From NCBI GenBank assembly GCA_937148845.1, contig CAKZRW010000096.1:1-60764 (forward strand): a DNA stretch of 60,764 bases, read 5' to 3'. The DNA comes from an uncultured Actinomycetes bacterium. GTDB lineage: Bacteria > Actinomycetota > Thermoleophilia > RBG-16-64-13. Within the stretch, counting starts at the first letter, position 1, and the number at the start of each line of letters is the position of its first letter. Made by a program: the position numbers and the translations under genes. Under the pieces are notes generated by a model, which searched no databases, was not told the origin of the DNA, and saw only the letters and a program-made list of their open reading frames with translations. Below, in pieces: positions 38,247 through 47,245 of the stretch.

Positions 38247-40025
38247 TCACTCGTCGTAGTCGACCTCCGGATCAGGCAGACCGCACACACCGTCGGTGCA
38301 CTCCACTCCCGCTGGTCTGGCGAGCTGCGGCGGCCTCCAGTAGTCCACCGAGGCTGAACCCCAGCATCCGTAGTCGGTCGTCTTCCACACCGGGCTGGTC
38401 TCGCCCCCCACCACTACGACGTTTATCCTTTCGGGATCGTGATAATGGGGGATGAGCTCGTCGGCGGCCGCCTTGCGCCACGTGGCGAAAGGCTCGACCC
38501 CCGAGTCAGCTAGCGGGGCGACCAGCATGTCGATGTGGTCGGTCCCCCAGTAGCGACCGGCGGGGATGAGAGCATTCTGGGAGATCCAGCGACTGAAATC
38601 CTCTTTGCGCTCGAAACCGTCTATCTCTTTGAGTTGGCGCGCCACCAGGGGGTCGAGAAGAAGAGTGGCGTTGGAATGCAGCGCCGGGATCACGCTGAGC
38701 TGCAGAGTGACCTCCTCGCCGATCGTGCGCTTGGACGCGGCCATAAGGCTGTTCATCACAAACCAGCCCTTGAAGACGCTGACCACGCTCTCGTCGGGCT
38801 GGAAGCCCTTCTGCACGTGGAACGGCGCCCAGACACTCCGCTCCTCATTTTCGGCAAAACACATGTTGTTGTAGAGGAAGCCGTTTCCTTGCGAGCTCCA
38901 CAGTGTCACTTTCGGCCGACCGAAGCCCCAGCAGAAAGCCATCAGGGTCCAGGCCCGGCCGATGACTGCATTGGCCAGGTTGCCCGGACTGAAGGCGGCC
39001 AACCCCGAATTCATGCCTATCTCATTGCGGATGGGCCCGTTCACCAGCAGCATACTGCCGAAGGGTGTCGTCGAGGGTGTGAGGGCCGACTGCTTGGTAG
39101 CGGCGGTGGCCAAGATGACCGGCAGATGCTCGGGCCGCGCTCCCGCCATGACCGCGATCACGGCTACGTCGAGCACCGTGTAGCGTAGCTGCTCCTTGGT
39201 GTCGTGCAGGAATATCTCTCCTACCAGCTCATCGGCCGGCCGGCCGGTGCCGGTCAGCATGGCTTGCACGCGCTCCTCGGTGGGCAGGACTACGGGCAGT
39301 CCATCCGTCCACCCGCGCTCGTAGAACAGCTGCTGCAGATTATCCTCGGTGTCAGGGCCGAGCATTATCTCGCGCTCGCTCACCCCCTCCGAGGCCAGCC
39401 GTACTCCGGATAGACCCCCCGCGTCCACCTCCGGCGTCTTGGTCAGAGCCTCGATTATCTCGTCGATGACCAGGCGGCCGGTCAAAGGATCGGGACTTTC
39501 CAGATACTCATACAGGGTTTCGGGGGGCATGCTCACTACCGGATGAGGCGTGAATACAAAGGGTAGATTGACTCCCAGTGACCTCATCTCCCGCTGCACG
39601 TGGCCGGCATATTCGTGGGTGGAGAGTGGCGCGGTGGGGATACCGTATTTTTGCTCCAGCTTGTTACTGCTCGCGACGACCGCCGCAGCGCAACCGGGTC
39701 AACCACCCACCCCCACGACGACCGCATGCCCTCCTTTGGCTTTGATCTCTTCCCATAGACTATCGTTGTCGTCCGCAAAAACGTGCCCGGGCTTGCGCCG
39801 TCTGATGGTGGTTACGGTCGGTAGGTGCTCGCTCATCCATTTCTGTAGTTGCTGCATGAAGCGGTAGCTGCCCCCAAACCCCGTGTCTACCAGATAGATA
39901 GTCTTCCCGTCCAGAGAATTGAGCCGCGGCGCAAGTCGCGCCAGAGTAGACACGGCTTGAGTATCGACGGTCTGGGCCAGACGGCCCTCCGGATTGAAGA
40001 CGGTGAGAAGAGATGATCGCGACAT
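38247..40025 (-). CDS. Predicted selenoprotein B: UGSC-like domain (U-P-G-C) fused to a large C-terminal domain
   Basis: A 592-residue paralogue of the 15117-16883 gene, with UGA at 39699-39701 read as Sec109. The N-terminal domain (LDGKTIYLVDTGFGGSYRFMQ ... AVVVGVGG) is followed by UGA, then PGCAAAVVASSNKLEQKYG-IPTAPLS in the same frame, without a stop, into a C-terminal domain with RGWTDGLPVVLPTEERV and VNGPIRNEIGMNSG. Both paralogues end the first domain with GVGG before UGA and share KYG-x-PTAPLS after it, so selection has kept the sequence beyond the stop. The ATG has GGAGGCG upstream. A Cys pair near the C-terminus (VECTDGVCGLPD) is absent from paralogue A. Function unknown; a selenol redox role is inferred. 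Confidence 0.87.
39669..39689 (-). promoter_or_regulatory. SECIS-like hairpin for selenoprotein B
   Basis: On the minus strand GCGGC-GGTC-GTCGC (one G-U pair) forms the apical stem with a GGUC loop at nt 18-21 after the UGA, extended by GCT/AGC with a bulged G. Loop and distance closely match the E. coli fdhF element (GGUC at nt 19-22). Confidence 0.8.
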
Positions 40026-40073
40026 GGAGCGCCTCCCCAGCCCACAACTAAGCAGGTTGACCACGCGCCCTAC

Positions 40074-40102
40074 AGGATAGCAAGTGAATCTCATTCAGTA
40101 AA
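40074..40102 (-). promoter_or_regulatory. Possible promoter for selenoprotein B
   Basis: Minus-strand TTTACT (40097-40102), 17-bp spacer, TATCCT (40074-40079), each 4/6 to consensus, ~48 bases before the start codon. Confidence 0.4.
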
Positions 40103-40160
40103 ACGGCGTGCCGGCCTTGATCTCCCGACCGGTATTCGGGCGTCGGTACGCAAGAATTAG

Positions 40161-40194
40161 GCCCGCGGGTGCCTCACTTCGGGCACCCGCGGGC
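40161..40194 (-). terminator. Strong hairpin terminator downstream of the lipoprotein gene
   Basis: GCCCGCGGGTGCC (40161-40173) pairs perfectly with GGCACCCGCGGGC (40182-40194). On the minus strand it lies ~50 bases after the stop at 40246 and is followed by TAATTCTT. Confidence 0.65.
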
Positions 40195-40245
40195 CCCGTC
40201 TCCCGCTCTCGGCGGACTCGCACCTGCTTGCGGAAGACGGATGGT

Positions 40246-40827
40246 CTAAGGCTTGATCAGCACCACGGAGAAAACCACGCTGCCCTGGCTCTCTTGGCCC
40301 CCGGACACCATGACCTGGCTGTCTTCTTTCTCGGCGCTGACGGCGATAGTGGTCTGGCCGCCTTGCTCTCCCGTGAACTTGTTGGTGATCTCGTAACCCA
40401 GCTCCCCAAGCGTCTTCACGTAGTAGTCGAGGAGCTTCTTGGGATCCTCCGTAGTCTGGAAAGTGACACTGTGCTCCCCTCCAGAGCTGTAAACGCCGAC
40501 TACGTTGGCTCCCTGGGGCACGAGAGAACTTGGAAAGCCCTCGGGCAGGGTCAGTCCGGTACCGCCTTGCCAGGTCTTCTCTCCCTTTTCGTCGGTGATG
40601 CTTATCGAACCCGAGTCCTCGCCGAGGTCCACGCTCACGTCGACATTCTGACCGGACTCCTTGGCAGCGTCTTCTATAGCCTTCTCCACTGCCTTCTCAG
40701 CCGCTTTCTCGCCGCAGGCGGCCAAGGACAGCATGCTTACCACGAGAATCAGGCCAAGGACCAGCGCCCAGATCCAGCCCTTCCTGCGCAACACCGAGCA
40801 GACAGTATGCCTCTTTCTGGCTTTCAT
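40246..40827 (-). CDS. Small secreted lipoprotein of unknown function
   Basis: A 193-residue protein with a basic N-region, a hydrophobic stretch (WIWALVLGLILVVSMLSLAAC) and a lipobox Cys, so lipid-anchored outside the membrane. Immediately after the Cys comes an Ala/Glu/Lys helix (AAEKAVEKAIEDAAKE), then a beta-rich region with VTFQTTEDPKKLLDYYVKTLGELGYEI, a pattern seen in uncharacterised small lipoproteins. The ATG at 40827 has GAGGGAGAT upstream; the longer upstream frame is rejected. No family named with confidence. Confidence 0.75.
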   Translation of the reverse strand: MKARKRHTVCSVLRRKGWIWALVLGLILVVSMLSLAACGEKAAEKAVEKAIEDAAKESGQNVDVSVDLGEDSGSISITDEKGEKTWQGGTGLTLPEGFPSSLVPQGANVVGVYSSGGEHSVTFQTTEDPKKLLDYYVKTLGELGYEITNKFTGEQGGQTTIAVSAEKEDSQVMVSGGQESQGSVVFSVVLIKP

Positions 40828-40973
40828 CGATCTCCCTCTTACTAGTTTGTCTACAAGAACAACATACTGGGCCGGCGCGTATAGGTCAACCGGTGGGCCA
40901 GCCCGCGGGCCGGCCTCGGGAACCCTAGCCCGGCCCACGGGCGTCGATCACGGCGCCGAACTCGGGGCGCGCG

Positions 40974-41649
40974 TCACTCCAGGATCTCGCCCGTGGACGC
41001 GTCCATGAAAAGCTCCTGACCCTCTTTGCTCTCGATGCGCCAGTACACCTGACACGTCTCCGGCACCTCAGCCGATGGATTGCGGTCAGATCTATACTGC
41101 CTGAGCGAAAGCTCCAGCGAGGTGATCTCGGTCACGCCCTGCTCAGACACCATCTTCACCGGCTCGGGACTATCGATCTTCCAGGCTCCGAGCAGGTCAC
41201 CGACTTGCCACTCGGCCCCCTCCATGTATGGCTTTGCCGCCCGCTCGATCTCGGGTTCGGGTGTGTACTCGTCCTGGAAGTAATAGGAAAATAGACCGTC
41301 CGCAGGAACGGCGAGTACATGGTCGCCGACCAGTAGTTGCAGAGCCCATCTTTGACAGTCCCGCCCCGTGGTTCGGGGGCCAGGATGACCGGCAAGGCGT
41401 CCTGCGCCCATTCTTTCGCTTTGGGTAGCAGCAGGTCCATCGCCTGCCTGGCGCTTATGGCCCTTTCGCCGCCGAGACGGGTAGGCTGGACTGGGTCGGA
41501 GCAGAGAGCGCTGAGGAAGTGGCGGTCCCCCCTGACTCCTCTCCGCAACCCGCCAGCAGAAGTACCAGTACCCCCACGAGTAGCACGATCGTCGTAACCT
41601 TGAGAACCCGCGCGAACGGTAGCGCAAGAGCAAGCCTGTAGCCGGGCAT
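40974..41649 (-). pseudogene. Lipoprotein with PepSY-like C-terminus, two frameshifts
   Basis: One gene in three frames. It starts at ATG 41649 with a lipoprotein signal (VTTIVLLVGVLVLLLAGC). Near 41468-41474 one base seems lost from a GGG run, after which GERAISARQAMDLLLPKAKEWAQDALPVILAPEP follows. Near 41308-41315 a second single-base loss leads to AVPADGLFSYYFQDEYTPEPEIE ... CQVYWRIESKEGQELFMDASTGEILE, ending at 40974. The end resembles a PepSY-type motif (YWRI...G...VDA.TGEIL). As given, only a ~64-residue lipopeptide would be made from the first frame. A promoter lies just upstream. Confidence 0.65.
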
Positions 41650-41728
41650 CCTCCCCTCCTTCTTGGAACCGGAATAAGTTGCTGCGGGTGAAGCCCGTGA
41701 GATGGTGACTTAGCGTCATCGGGGTTCT

Positions 41729-41756
41729 ATTGTAGGAAGAAGGTAGGCATCGTCAA
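41729..41756 (-). promoter_or_regulatory. Strong sigma-70-type promoter for the 41649 lipoprotein gene
   Basis: Minus-strand TTGACG (41751-41756), 16-bp spacer, TACAAT (41729-41734): 5/6 and 5/6 matches, about 80 bases before the start codon. Confidence 0.6.
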
Positions 41757-41779
41757 GATTGCGGGATGAAGAACCTGCC

Positions 41780-42556
41780 ATGACGCAAGAGACGGGACGA
41801 GTCCTCATCGGCACTTCCGGGTGGTCATATGGGCATTGGCGGCAGGTGTTCTATCCGGAGGCACTGCCTGCCAGAGACCGCCTTGTTTACTATGCCACGG
41901 AGTTCCCCACTGTGGAGATTAACAGTACTTTCTATCATCTGCCCCGGGAGACCACCGTGGCGTCTTGGGCCCGCAGCACACCGAGTGACTTCTGCTTCGC
42001 CGTCAAGGTGAGCGGCTACATCACCCACCGTCTGCGCCTACGCGGCTGCGAGGAGCCGCTCAGGGCGTTTGTTCGTGTGGTAGGCGGTCTGGGAAGCAAA
42101 CTGGGTCCGCTCCTTTTTCAGCTACCGCCGAGCCTGCGACGGGACCCAGGCCTTCTCGCCGAGTTCGTCGGTCTCCTGATGGAGTCTCTGGCCCCGCTGC
42201 CTAACCAGCCCCGGGTCGCGTTCGAGTTCAGGCACCAGTCCTGGTATCAGGAAGAGGTGTTCCAGCTGTTGGCCTCCCAGGGAGTGGCGCTTTGCGTGCA
42301 CGATTTCCGCGATTGCGAGGCCCCTTTTCGTCTGACTTCTTCCTTTGCCTACGTCCGACTCCACGGGCCTCAACGTCCATACACCGGAAGCTACGGGACT
42401 GAATATCTCGACAGGCTAGCCAATGAGTTGAGGGCCTGGGCTGCCAGTGGCCAGGACAGTTATGTCTACTTTAACAACGACGTGGCGGGACACGCGGTCT
42501 GCAACGCTCGCGAGCTGCGGCGCCGGGTTGATGAGTTGCTCTCAGCCCACGGCTAA
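41780..42556 (+). CDS. DUF72 family protein
   Basis: A 258-residue DUF72 (YecE-like) TIM-barrel protein: IGTSGWSYGHWRQVFYPEALPARDRLVYYA at the start, EINSTFYHLPRETTVASWA, and a C-terminal YVRLHGPQ ... YFNNDVAGHAVCNARELRR. These are the signature blocks of the family, which has no firmly established enzymatic role. The ATG at 41780 begins just before the conserved region; an upstream in-frame TTG is less likely. It stands alone, divergent from the lipoprotein gene. Confidence 0.9.
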   Translation: MTQETGRVLIGTSGWSYGHWRQVFYPEALPARDRLVYYATEFPTVEINSTFYHLPRETTVASWARSTPSDFCFAVKVSGYITHRLRLRGCEEPLRAFVRVVGGLGSKLGPLLFQLPPSLRRDPGLLAEFVGLLMESLAPLPNQPRVAFEFRHQSWYQEEVFQLLASQGVALCVHDFRDCEAPFRLTSSFAYVRLHGPQRPYTGSYGTEYLDRLANELRAWAASGQDSYVYFNNDVAGHAVCNARELRRRVDELLSAHG

Positions 42557-42768
42557 GAACAATCGTCACACCAAGTGGCGAACTTCTGAGCGAAGACCTG
42601 GAAAGTGGTTGCCGCTCAGAGAGGCGTAGTCAAAGCGGGCCTTACGAGTAAGAGCGTCCCTTTCCCCCCCGACTATGCTCCTGGCTGCTCCCCTAGTATC
42701 GTTTGCACATAGAAAGCTAACCGACTCGTGGGTTGCAATCTCATCAGACTTGGAAAGGAGAGCTGTCC

Positions 42769-44508
42769 TTGCACGGCATGATCAAAGAATACGACCTCCC
42801 CGTCCCCATGCGCGACGGCACCGTCTTGCGCGTGGACGTCTACCGGCCGGATGCGCCGGGCAAGTTTCCCGTCCTTTACTCCTGTGCCATGCACAACAAG
42901 GACCTGCAGCGAGTGGAGGTGGCGGAGAACCTCAAGGTAGGACAGCCGGCCTGGTCTACCCAGTGGTACGGGATCATCGAGGCGGGCGACTCCAAGCGCT
43001 TCGTGGCCAACGGCTATGTGCATGTCATCGGTCAAGTGCGGGGCGGCCACAAATCGGAAGGGCAGCTCGGAGTGGGCGACGAGTGGGACCACTACGACAC
43101 CATCGAGTGGATCACACAGCAGCCCTGGTGTGATGGCAACGTGGGTATGGTCGGGCTCTCCGCCTATGCCTACGAGCAGTGGCGGGCAGCCGCCCAAGGA
43201 CACCCAGCCCTCAAGGCCATCTTCCCCTTGGATGCCGGGGGCTGCTACGGCGGCCTGGAAGGCTTCCGTGACCAGCACCCCGGCGGGGTCATCCAGACCA
43301 TGCCCTACCACATCGGCCTGTTCAACAGCTTGCGCACGCACATCGACACTCCCCCGGAGTTACCGCCTGCGGTAGAAGAAGCCTGGCAGCGGGCCATGCA
43401 GAACCCCGACTACATGATGTACGTGAACCTCTACAACCTCCTTACCCTGCGCGGCCAGCGTGACCCGGGCATGTTCTATCCCCTCCTCTTCCCCTTCGAA
43501 CGCCCAGGGACCATCGAGCAGACCGAGGCCATGCTCAAGAAGATCAAGATCCCCTTTGTCACCGGAGCCTTCGAAGGCGCCTACACCTACAAGATGCACT
43601 GGCAGGGAGCCCAGCACTACTTCTACGGAGTGGATGTCCCCCACAAGCACCTCTTCGTCACCCCGCCCGCTCATGCCGAGCGCCCCTTCCACGAGTGGCA
43701 TGAGGAGATCATCCGCTGGTACGACCATTGGCTCAAAGGCATCGATAACGGGGTGGATCGTGATCCCCCGGTCAAAGCCTGGATCATGGGCGAGAACAAG
43801 TGGCGCACCTTCGGCGGCTGGCCGGTGCCCGAGACTAAGTGGACCAAGTTCTACCTGCACAGCTGGGAGAAGCTCTCTACGCGAGGGCATCTGCCGCCCG
43901 GTCATACCTTTGTGAACGAGCCTCCGGATGCTTTCGTGCAGATGCCGCCCACCCAGACCAACAAGATCGAGCGGCTGCGCTATATGACCGAACCGCTCGC
44001 CGAAGACACTTTGGTGGTCGGCCCCATCTCGCTCACTATCTACGCCTCCCTCGACCAGGACGACACCAACTGGATCGTCATCCTCAAAGATGTAGGTCCA
44101 GATGTGTCGGTGCAGACCGCGCGTCCCGGAGAGCGGGAAGTGCCTAGGAATCTACCCGAGCGGGAACTCACCCGGGGCTGGCTCAAGGCTTCCTACCGGG
44201 CGCTCGACCCTGAGCGGTCGAAACCGTGGAAGCCCTGGCATTACCTGAGCCCGGACAAGATCCAGCCGGTGGTACCAGGGGAGATCAACGAGTATCAGAT
44301 CGAGATCCTTTCCACCGCCAACCTGTTCAAGGCTGGTCACCGCATCTGTCTGGAGATAACCAGCCTGGATCTGCCGGAAGGAGTGGCGGGAGAGACCAGC
44401 GTGGAGTACATCCCCTACCACGTGTGTTCAAGCAAGACCGTGCTGCACAAGATATATCACGACGCCGAGCATCCCTCGCAGCTGTTGTTGCCGGTGGTTC
44501 CGGTGTGA
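42769..44508 (+). CDS. CocE/NonD-family acyl hydrolase (X-Pro dipeptidyl-peptidase S15 type)
   Basis: A ~579-residue alpha/beta hydrolase. MRDGTVLRVDVYRP, RGGHKSEG, WDHYDTIEWITQQPWCDGNVGMVGLSAYAYEQW and the C-terminal jelly-roll region (NEYQIEILSTANLFKAGHRICLEITS) are characteristic of the family. The nucleophile Ser is in GLSAYA, where GISYLG is usual, so the elbow is atypical. The Asp/His candidates are in the KGIDNGVDRDPPV and HLFVTPPAHAERPFHEW regions. The TTG at 42769 is chosen because AAGGAG lies 8 bases upstream; an ATG at 42778 is the alternative. No signal peptide, so probably cytoplasmic. Substrate unknown. Confidence 0.87.
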   Translation: MHGMIKEYDLPVPMRDGTVLRVDVYRPDAPGKFPVLYSCAMHNKDLQRVEVAENLKVGQPAWSTQWYGIIEAGDSKRFVANGYVHVIGQVRGGHKSEGQLGVGDEWDHYDTIEWITQQPWCDGNVGMVGLSAYAYEQWRAAAQGHPALKAIFPLDAGGCYGGLEGFRDQHPGGVIQTMPYHIGLFNSLRTHIDTPPELPPAVEEAWQRAMQNPDYMMYVNLYNLLTLRGQRDPGMFYPLLFPFERPGTIEQTEAMLKKIKIPFVTGAFEGAYTYKMHWQGAQHYFYGVDVPHKHLFVTPPAHAERPFHEWHEEIIRWYDHWLKGIDNGVDRDPPVKAWIMGENKWRTFGGWPVPETKWTKFYLHSWEKLSTRGHLPPGHTFVNEPPDAFVQMPPTQTNKIERLRYMTEPLAEDTLVVGPISLTIYASLDQDDTNWIVILKDVGPDVSVQTARPGEREVPRNLPERELTRGWLKASYRALDPERSKPWKPWHYLSPDKIQPVVPGEINEYQIEILSTANLFKAGHRICLEITSLDLPEGVAGETSVEYIPYHVCSSKTVLHKIYHDAEHPSQLLLPVVPV

Positions 44509-44583
44509 GAGGAGCGCATTGAGGCCGAGGCAATGCTGCGCGCACTCAGGGGCCTAGTGGAGGGAGCCGGCCCCCCCGCGCAG

Positions 44584-44658
44584 CTAATAGCGCAGGGAGA
44601 CCTTCTTACCCCGCTTCTTGCGGCGTTTGCGAAGAGCGAGCTTGGCCTTCTTGTTCAC
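44584..44658 (-). CDS. 24-residue very basic peptide, probably ribosome-associated
   Basis: GTG start, stop TAG, with AAGGAGGTCGC directly upstream, an excellent Shine-Dalgarno. The peptide begins MNKKAKLALRKRRKKRG and ends KKVSLRY, with over half its residues Lys or Arg. It resembles very short basic proteins found beside or on ribosomes in high-GC Gram-positive bacteria, but I cannot name a family. A TTGAGA-16-TATAAT promoter lies ~140 bases upstream on the same strand, with a 6-bp hairpin (CTCTGC/GCAGAG, 44752-44768) in the leader. It is antisense to a longer open frame that has no support. Confidence 0.7.
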   Translation of the reverse strand: MNKKAKLALRKRRKKRGKKVSLRY

Positions 44659-44798
44659 GCGACCTCCTTGCCTGTGAGTGCCCTTCTCTCTAGACAAAGA
44701 ACGAGGCGGTCCCGACCGGCCAGCAGGAATGCTGCCGTCGCGGCCTAGCCCTCTGCCGGTAGCAGAGATTGCTGGCCGCCGAGACCCGCCAACATTCG

Positions 44799-44826
44799 AT
44801 TATAGTGCGGAACGCCAAGGTCTCAA
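44799..44826 (-). promoter_or_regulatory. Near-consensus promoter for the 24-residue peptide gene
   Basis: Minus-strand TTGAGA (44821-44826), 16-bp spacer, perfect TATAAT (44799-44804). This is the best -10 box in the window and implies strong expression. Confidence 0.65.
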
Positions 44827-44931
44827 GAAGGTCGCGACATGACATCGCCGTTTCCGAAAGCCGGGCCCAGCCGGAGAGAGGGCAGACGAGGGAGGCGGAA
44901 GGGCAACTGTCCCAACAGCGCCGCTCCGGCC

Positions 44932-45954
44932 TCACTGCAAGAAAGCCATCACCCGTTCAGCCACTCTGCGACCTCGTTCATCGAGAGGGATCAGCTCTAT
45001 TTCCGAGGCAGAGACGGCCCCCACCCCGAGCTCGGCAGCGCGGCGGATCTGCTCATGCGCGAAGATCGGCTTCTTGGCCAAGCCCGAAGCCCGGTAGTCC
45101 ACCAGTAGCGCTAGTCCTGCAGCATCGAGGGCGACTCTGTCGCTGGAGGCCAGCATCACCTCCGGGGCGACCTCCGCACCCTTGTCAGGTCCCCCGCTGA
45201 TGAAGGCCCTGGCCGCATCGAGAACAGCGAAGTCCACCCGGTAGAAGGCGTTGATCTCCGCGATCATCAGCCGCTGATACGGCGAGCCGTGAAGTTCCCA
45301 CATGTAGTCGTAGACACTGCCAGGAAGCTTCTTGGCCACCAGCCCGACTGAGTTCTTGAGCGACATGGTGAAATGACCACCGAAACGGTGGGTCTTAAGA
45401 CAGCAGGTCTGGATGATCACGTCGGCCTCGAAGACCACCTTCGGTAGATAGAAGCCCCGCAGCCAGTGGGTCTCGCCGCGCTTGACGTGGGCCCAACTCC
45501 CCTTGGTCAGCTCATCGAGGACCACTACCTCGAACCCCATTTCGGCAGCGAGAGTAAGCACCCCCAGCTTGTCCAGATTCTGACGGGTGTCCCCCATCCC
45601 GCTGCGCTCGGCCACCAACACCCGGCCTGCCCCCGCCTCTTGCATCACCGCGACGAGGGCTCGTAAGGTGTCAAGATGTGTGGAAGCGGGGAAGGGATCG
45701 GCGCTGTTGAAGTTGGCCTTGAGGAGCACGGTCTTGCCGGAGAGAGCCTGTGGCGGAGCGGGGACGCCTTCGCTGGCAACGGTCAGGCTGTCTTCAGCCA
45801 CACCAGTTCCGACCCAACCCTTCCCGCCAGGCAAGCACGGACCAAAGAAACCTTCGCGGAGAAGGCACCGCACCGCGGCGTCTCGGTCACGGGCGTCGAC
45901 GATGTACACCCGAGAGGTCATGCTGCGCCCCACAGAGAAGTCATGTTCTACCAT
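44932..45954 (-). CDS. DUF362 family protein
   Basis: A ~340-residue DUF362 protein. Visible blocks are ALSGKTVLLKANFNSADPFPASTHLDTLRALVAVM, VLVAERSGMGDT, ADVIIQTCCLKTHRFGGHFTMSLKNSVGLVAKK and VMLASSDRVALDAAGLALL, matching the family core. It lacks the C-terminal ferredoxin motif found in many members. The family is common in anaerobes with unknown activity. The start is uncertain: ATG 45954 has GAGG upstream, ATG 45921 begins closer to the conserved region and ATG 45966 is also in frame. Confidence 0.85.
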   Translation of the reverse strand: MVEHDFSVGRSMTSRVYIVDARDRDAAVRCLLREGFFGPCLPGGKGWVGTGVAEDSLTVASEGVPAPPQALSGKTVLLKANFNSADPFPASTHLDTLRALVAVMQEAGAGRVLVAERSGMGDTRQNLDKLGVLTLAAEMGFEVVVLDELTKGSWAHVKRGETHWLRGFYLPKVVFEADVIIQTCCLKTHRFGGHFTMSLKNSVGLVAKKLPGSVYDYMWELHGSPYQRLMIAEINAFYRVDFAVLDAARAFISGGPDKGAEVAPEVMLASSDRVALDAAGLALLVDYRASGLAKKPIFAHEQIRRAAELGVGAVSASEIELIPLDERGRRVAERVMAFLQ

Positions 45955-46319
45955 CCTTGACCTCATCTCGCCGGAGCTTGGGACATGTTACAGAACCTAC
46001 GCATGAACCCCTGCATCTCAGGCCCGAATCCAGCGCCCCAAGGCTCCACCTATCCACTGAGCCACAAATACCCAGCCTAAGCAGAGGCCAGCCATTCCGG
46101 CGAGTGACCTTCCCGACAAGCCGCTACGACAGTCTGACCGAGCCGCCGGACCACCTTTCCTACTTGGGCTGAGCCGAGTTGGGCTGATCGGCAGACGGTC
46201 CGGCGGACTCCTGGCCTTCCGATGCAAGCTCAGCAGAGCCGGTCATGATCTCTCCGCCCCTCGCAGCTTCATTCCTCGTCAACCTCTCGATCTCATCTCT
46301 CACATCTTCCCAGTATTTT
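45955..46319. other. 365-base region without a supportable gene
   Basis: Short open frames on both strands show no family, good start or coding bias. A minus-strand frame at 46018-46227 contains a hydrophobic patch but nothing else to support it. It separates DUF362 from the GNAT gene and may hold the DUF362 promoter. Confidence 0.35.
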
Positions 46320-47126
46320 TCAGACCAACCCACGTGTGCCCCTTCTATCTCCTCCTAGGTACCTGCCCACAAGGTCGCGACCCGTGCCAGATTGCGGGTC
46401 ACCGGGCTCCTCGACGCACCCGAAGTCCAACCCGTAGTCTCTAAAACCCACGCCGCGCGCCACGGCAAGTGAGGCCAGGTTATCGCGGTCGCAGCCCCAA
46501 CCAGCCAGCTTGCCCTGAGAGAATATGTGGTGAAGAGCAGCCCTGACCACGCTCTTTGCATACCCACGGTCGCGGTAGTCGGGCAGTGTCTCCACCGAGA
46601 GGTCCCAGACCACCTCGGAAAGGGGCTTGACTGCCGCCCAACTCACCACCCGCCGGTCGATCACCCAGCCGAACACCTTGCCGCCCCACTCACGGTAGAA
46701 GGCTGCTGCCTGAGCCTCTTCCGCAGGGGAAACCTCTCGCACTTCGCCTGCGGTCGGAGCCCTACCCGGGGCGGCGCACTTTTCGACGCTACCGGGTTCG
46801 CACACCAGCCGGATGCCCTCGAACCAGCAGGGCGCACGCACGGCCGGCGAGACCGCCTGCTTGAGCGCCGCCAACCCCGCTTCATCCAGAATCGTCACGC
46901 CGCGGAGAGTCTCCCGCACTATCTTTCCCAGTCCGGGACGGACAGCTACCACAGCGCCCTCGGTGGTGATAAGACCGTATACCGCAAGCGGCCGACTCTT
47001 GGCGAACCAAACCGAGTCTAGATAGGACTCCACCACCACGGGACGCCCAGCCCGCAAAGCTCGCGGCTCACAACCCAGAGCCGCGGCAAAGAAGAGGTCC
47101 ACCACATGCAGAGTCTCCTGGTTCAT
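46320..47126 (-). CDS. GNAT-family N-acetyltransferase
   Basis: A 268-residue protein. The C-terminal half has the acetyl-CoA-binding pattern of GNAT enzymes: VWDLSVETLPDYRDRGYAKSVVRAALHHI, with R-x-x-G-[YA]-A, and a following strand/helix where family members end with a conserved Asn region (DRDNLASLAVARGVGFRDYG). The N-terminal ~100 residues (HVVDLFFAAALGCEPRALRAGRPVVVES) are an extra domain seen in some two-domain GNATs. ATG 47126 is the likely start, though without a strong ribosome site. Substrate unknown. Divergent from the next gene. Confidence 0.8.
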   Translation of the reverse strand: MNQETLHVVDLFFAAALGCEPRALRAGRPVVVESYLDSVWFAKSRPLAVYGLITTEGAVVAVRPGLGKIVRETLRGVTILDEAGLAALKQAVSPAVRAPCWFEGIRLVCEPGSVEKCAAPGRAPTAGEVREVSPAEEAQAAAFYREWGGKVFGWVIDRRVVSWAAVKPLSEVVWDLSVETLPDYRDRGYAKSVVRAALHHIFSQGKLAGWGCDRDNLASLAVARGVGFRDYGLDFGCVEEPGDPQSGTGRDLVGRYLGGDRRGTRGLV

Positions 47127-47245
47127 AAGGCCGAGTTTAGGCCGAGGCCAAGAGGCACGGCAAGGTTGAATTGCTGGGCAGAGTTCGCGTAAGTTTGACT
47201 GACCGCTCAATCTAGTAGAAGCCAACCGGCCCCAGGAGGTCGATG

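Noticed and set aside
44533-44748. 71-residue plus-strand open frame antisense to the basic peptide
   Set aside because: No ribosome site or family; the opposite strand has a strong promoter, an ideal Shine-Dalgarno and a distinctive basic peptide.
46018-46227. 69-residue minus-strand frame with a hydrophobic patch
   Set aside because: No ribosome site or homology recognised; random open frames of this size are expected at this GC content.
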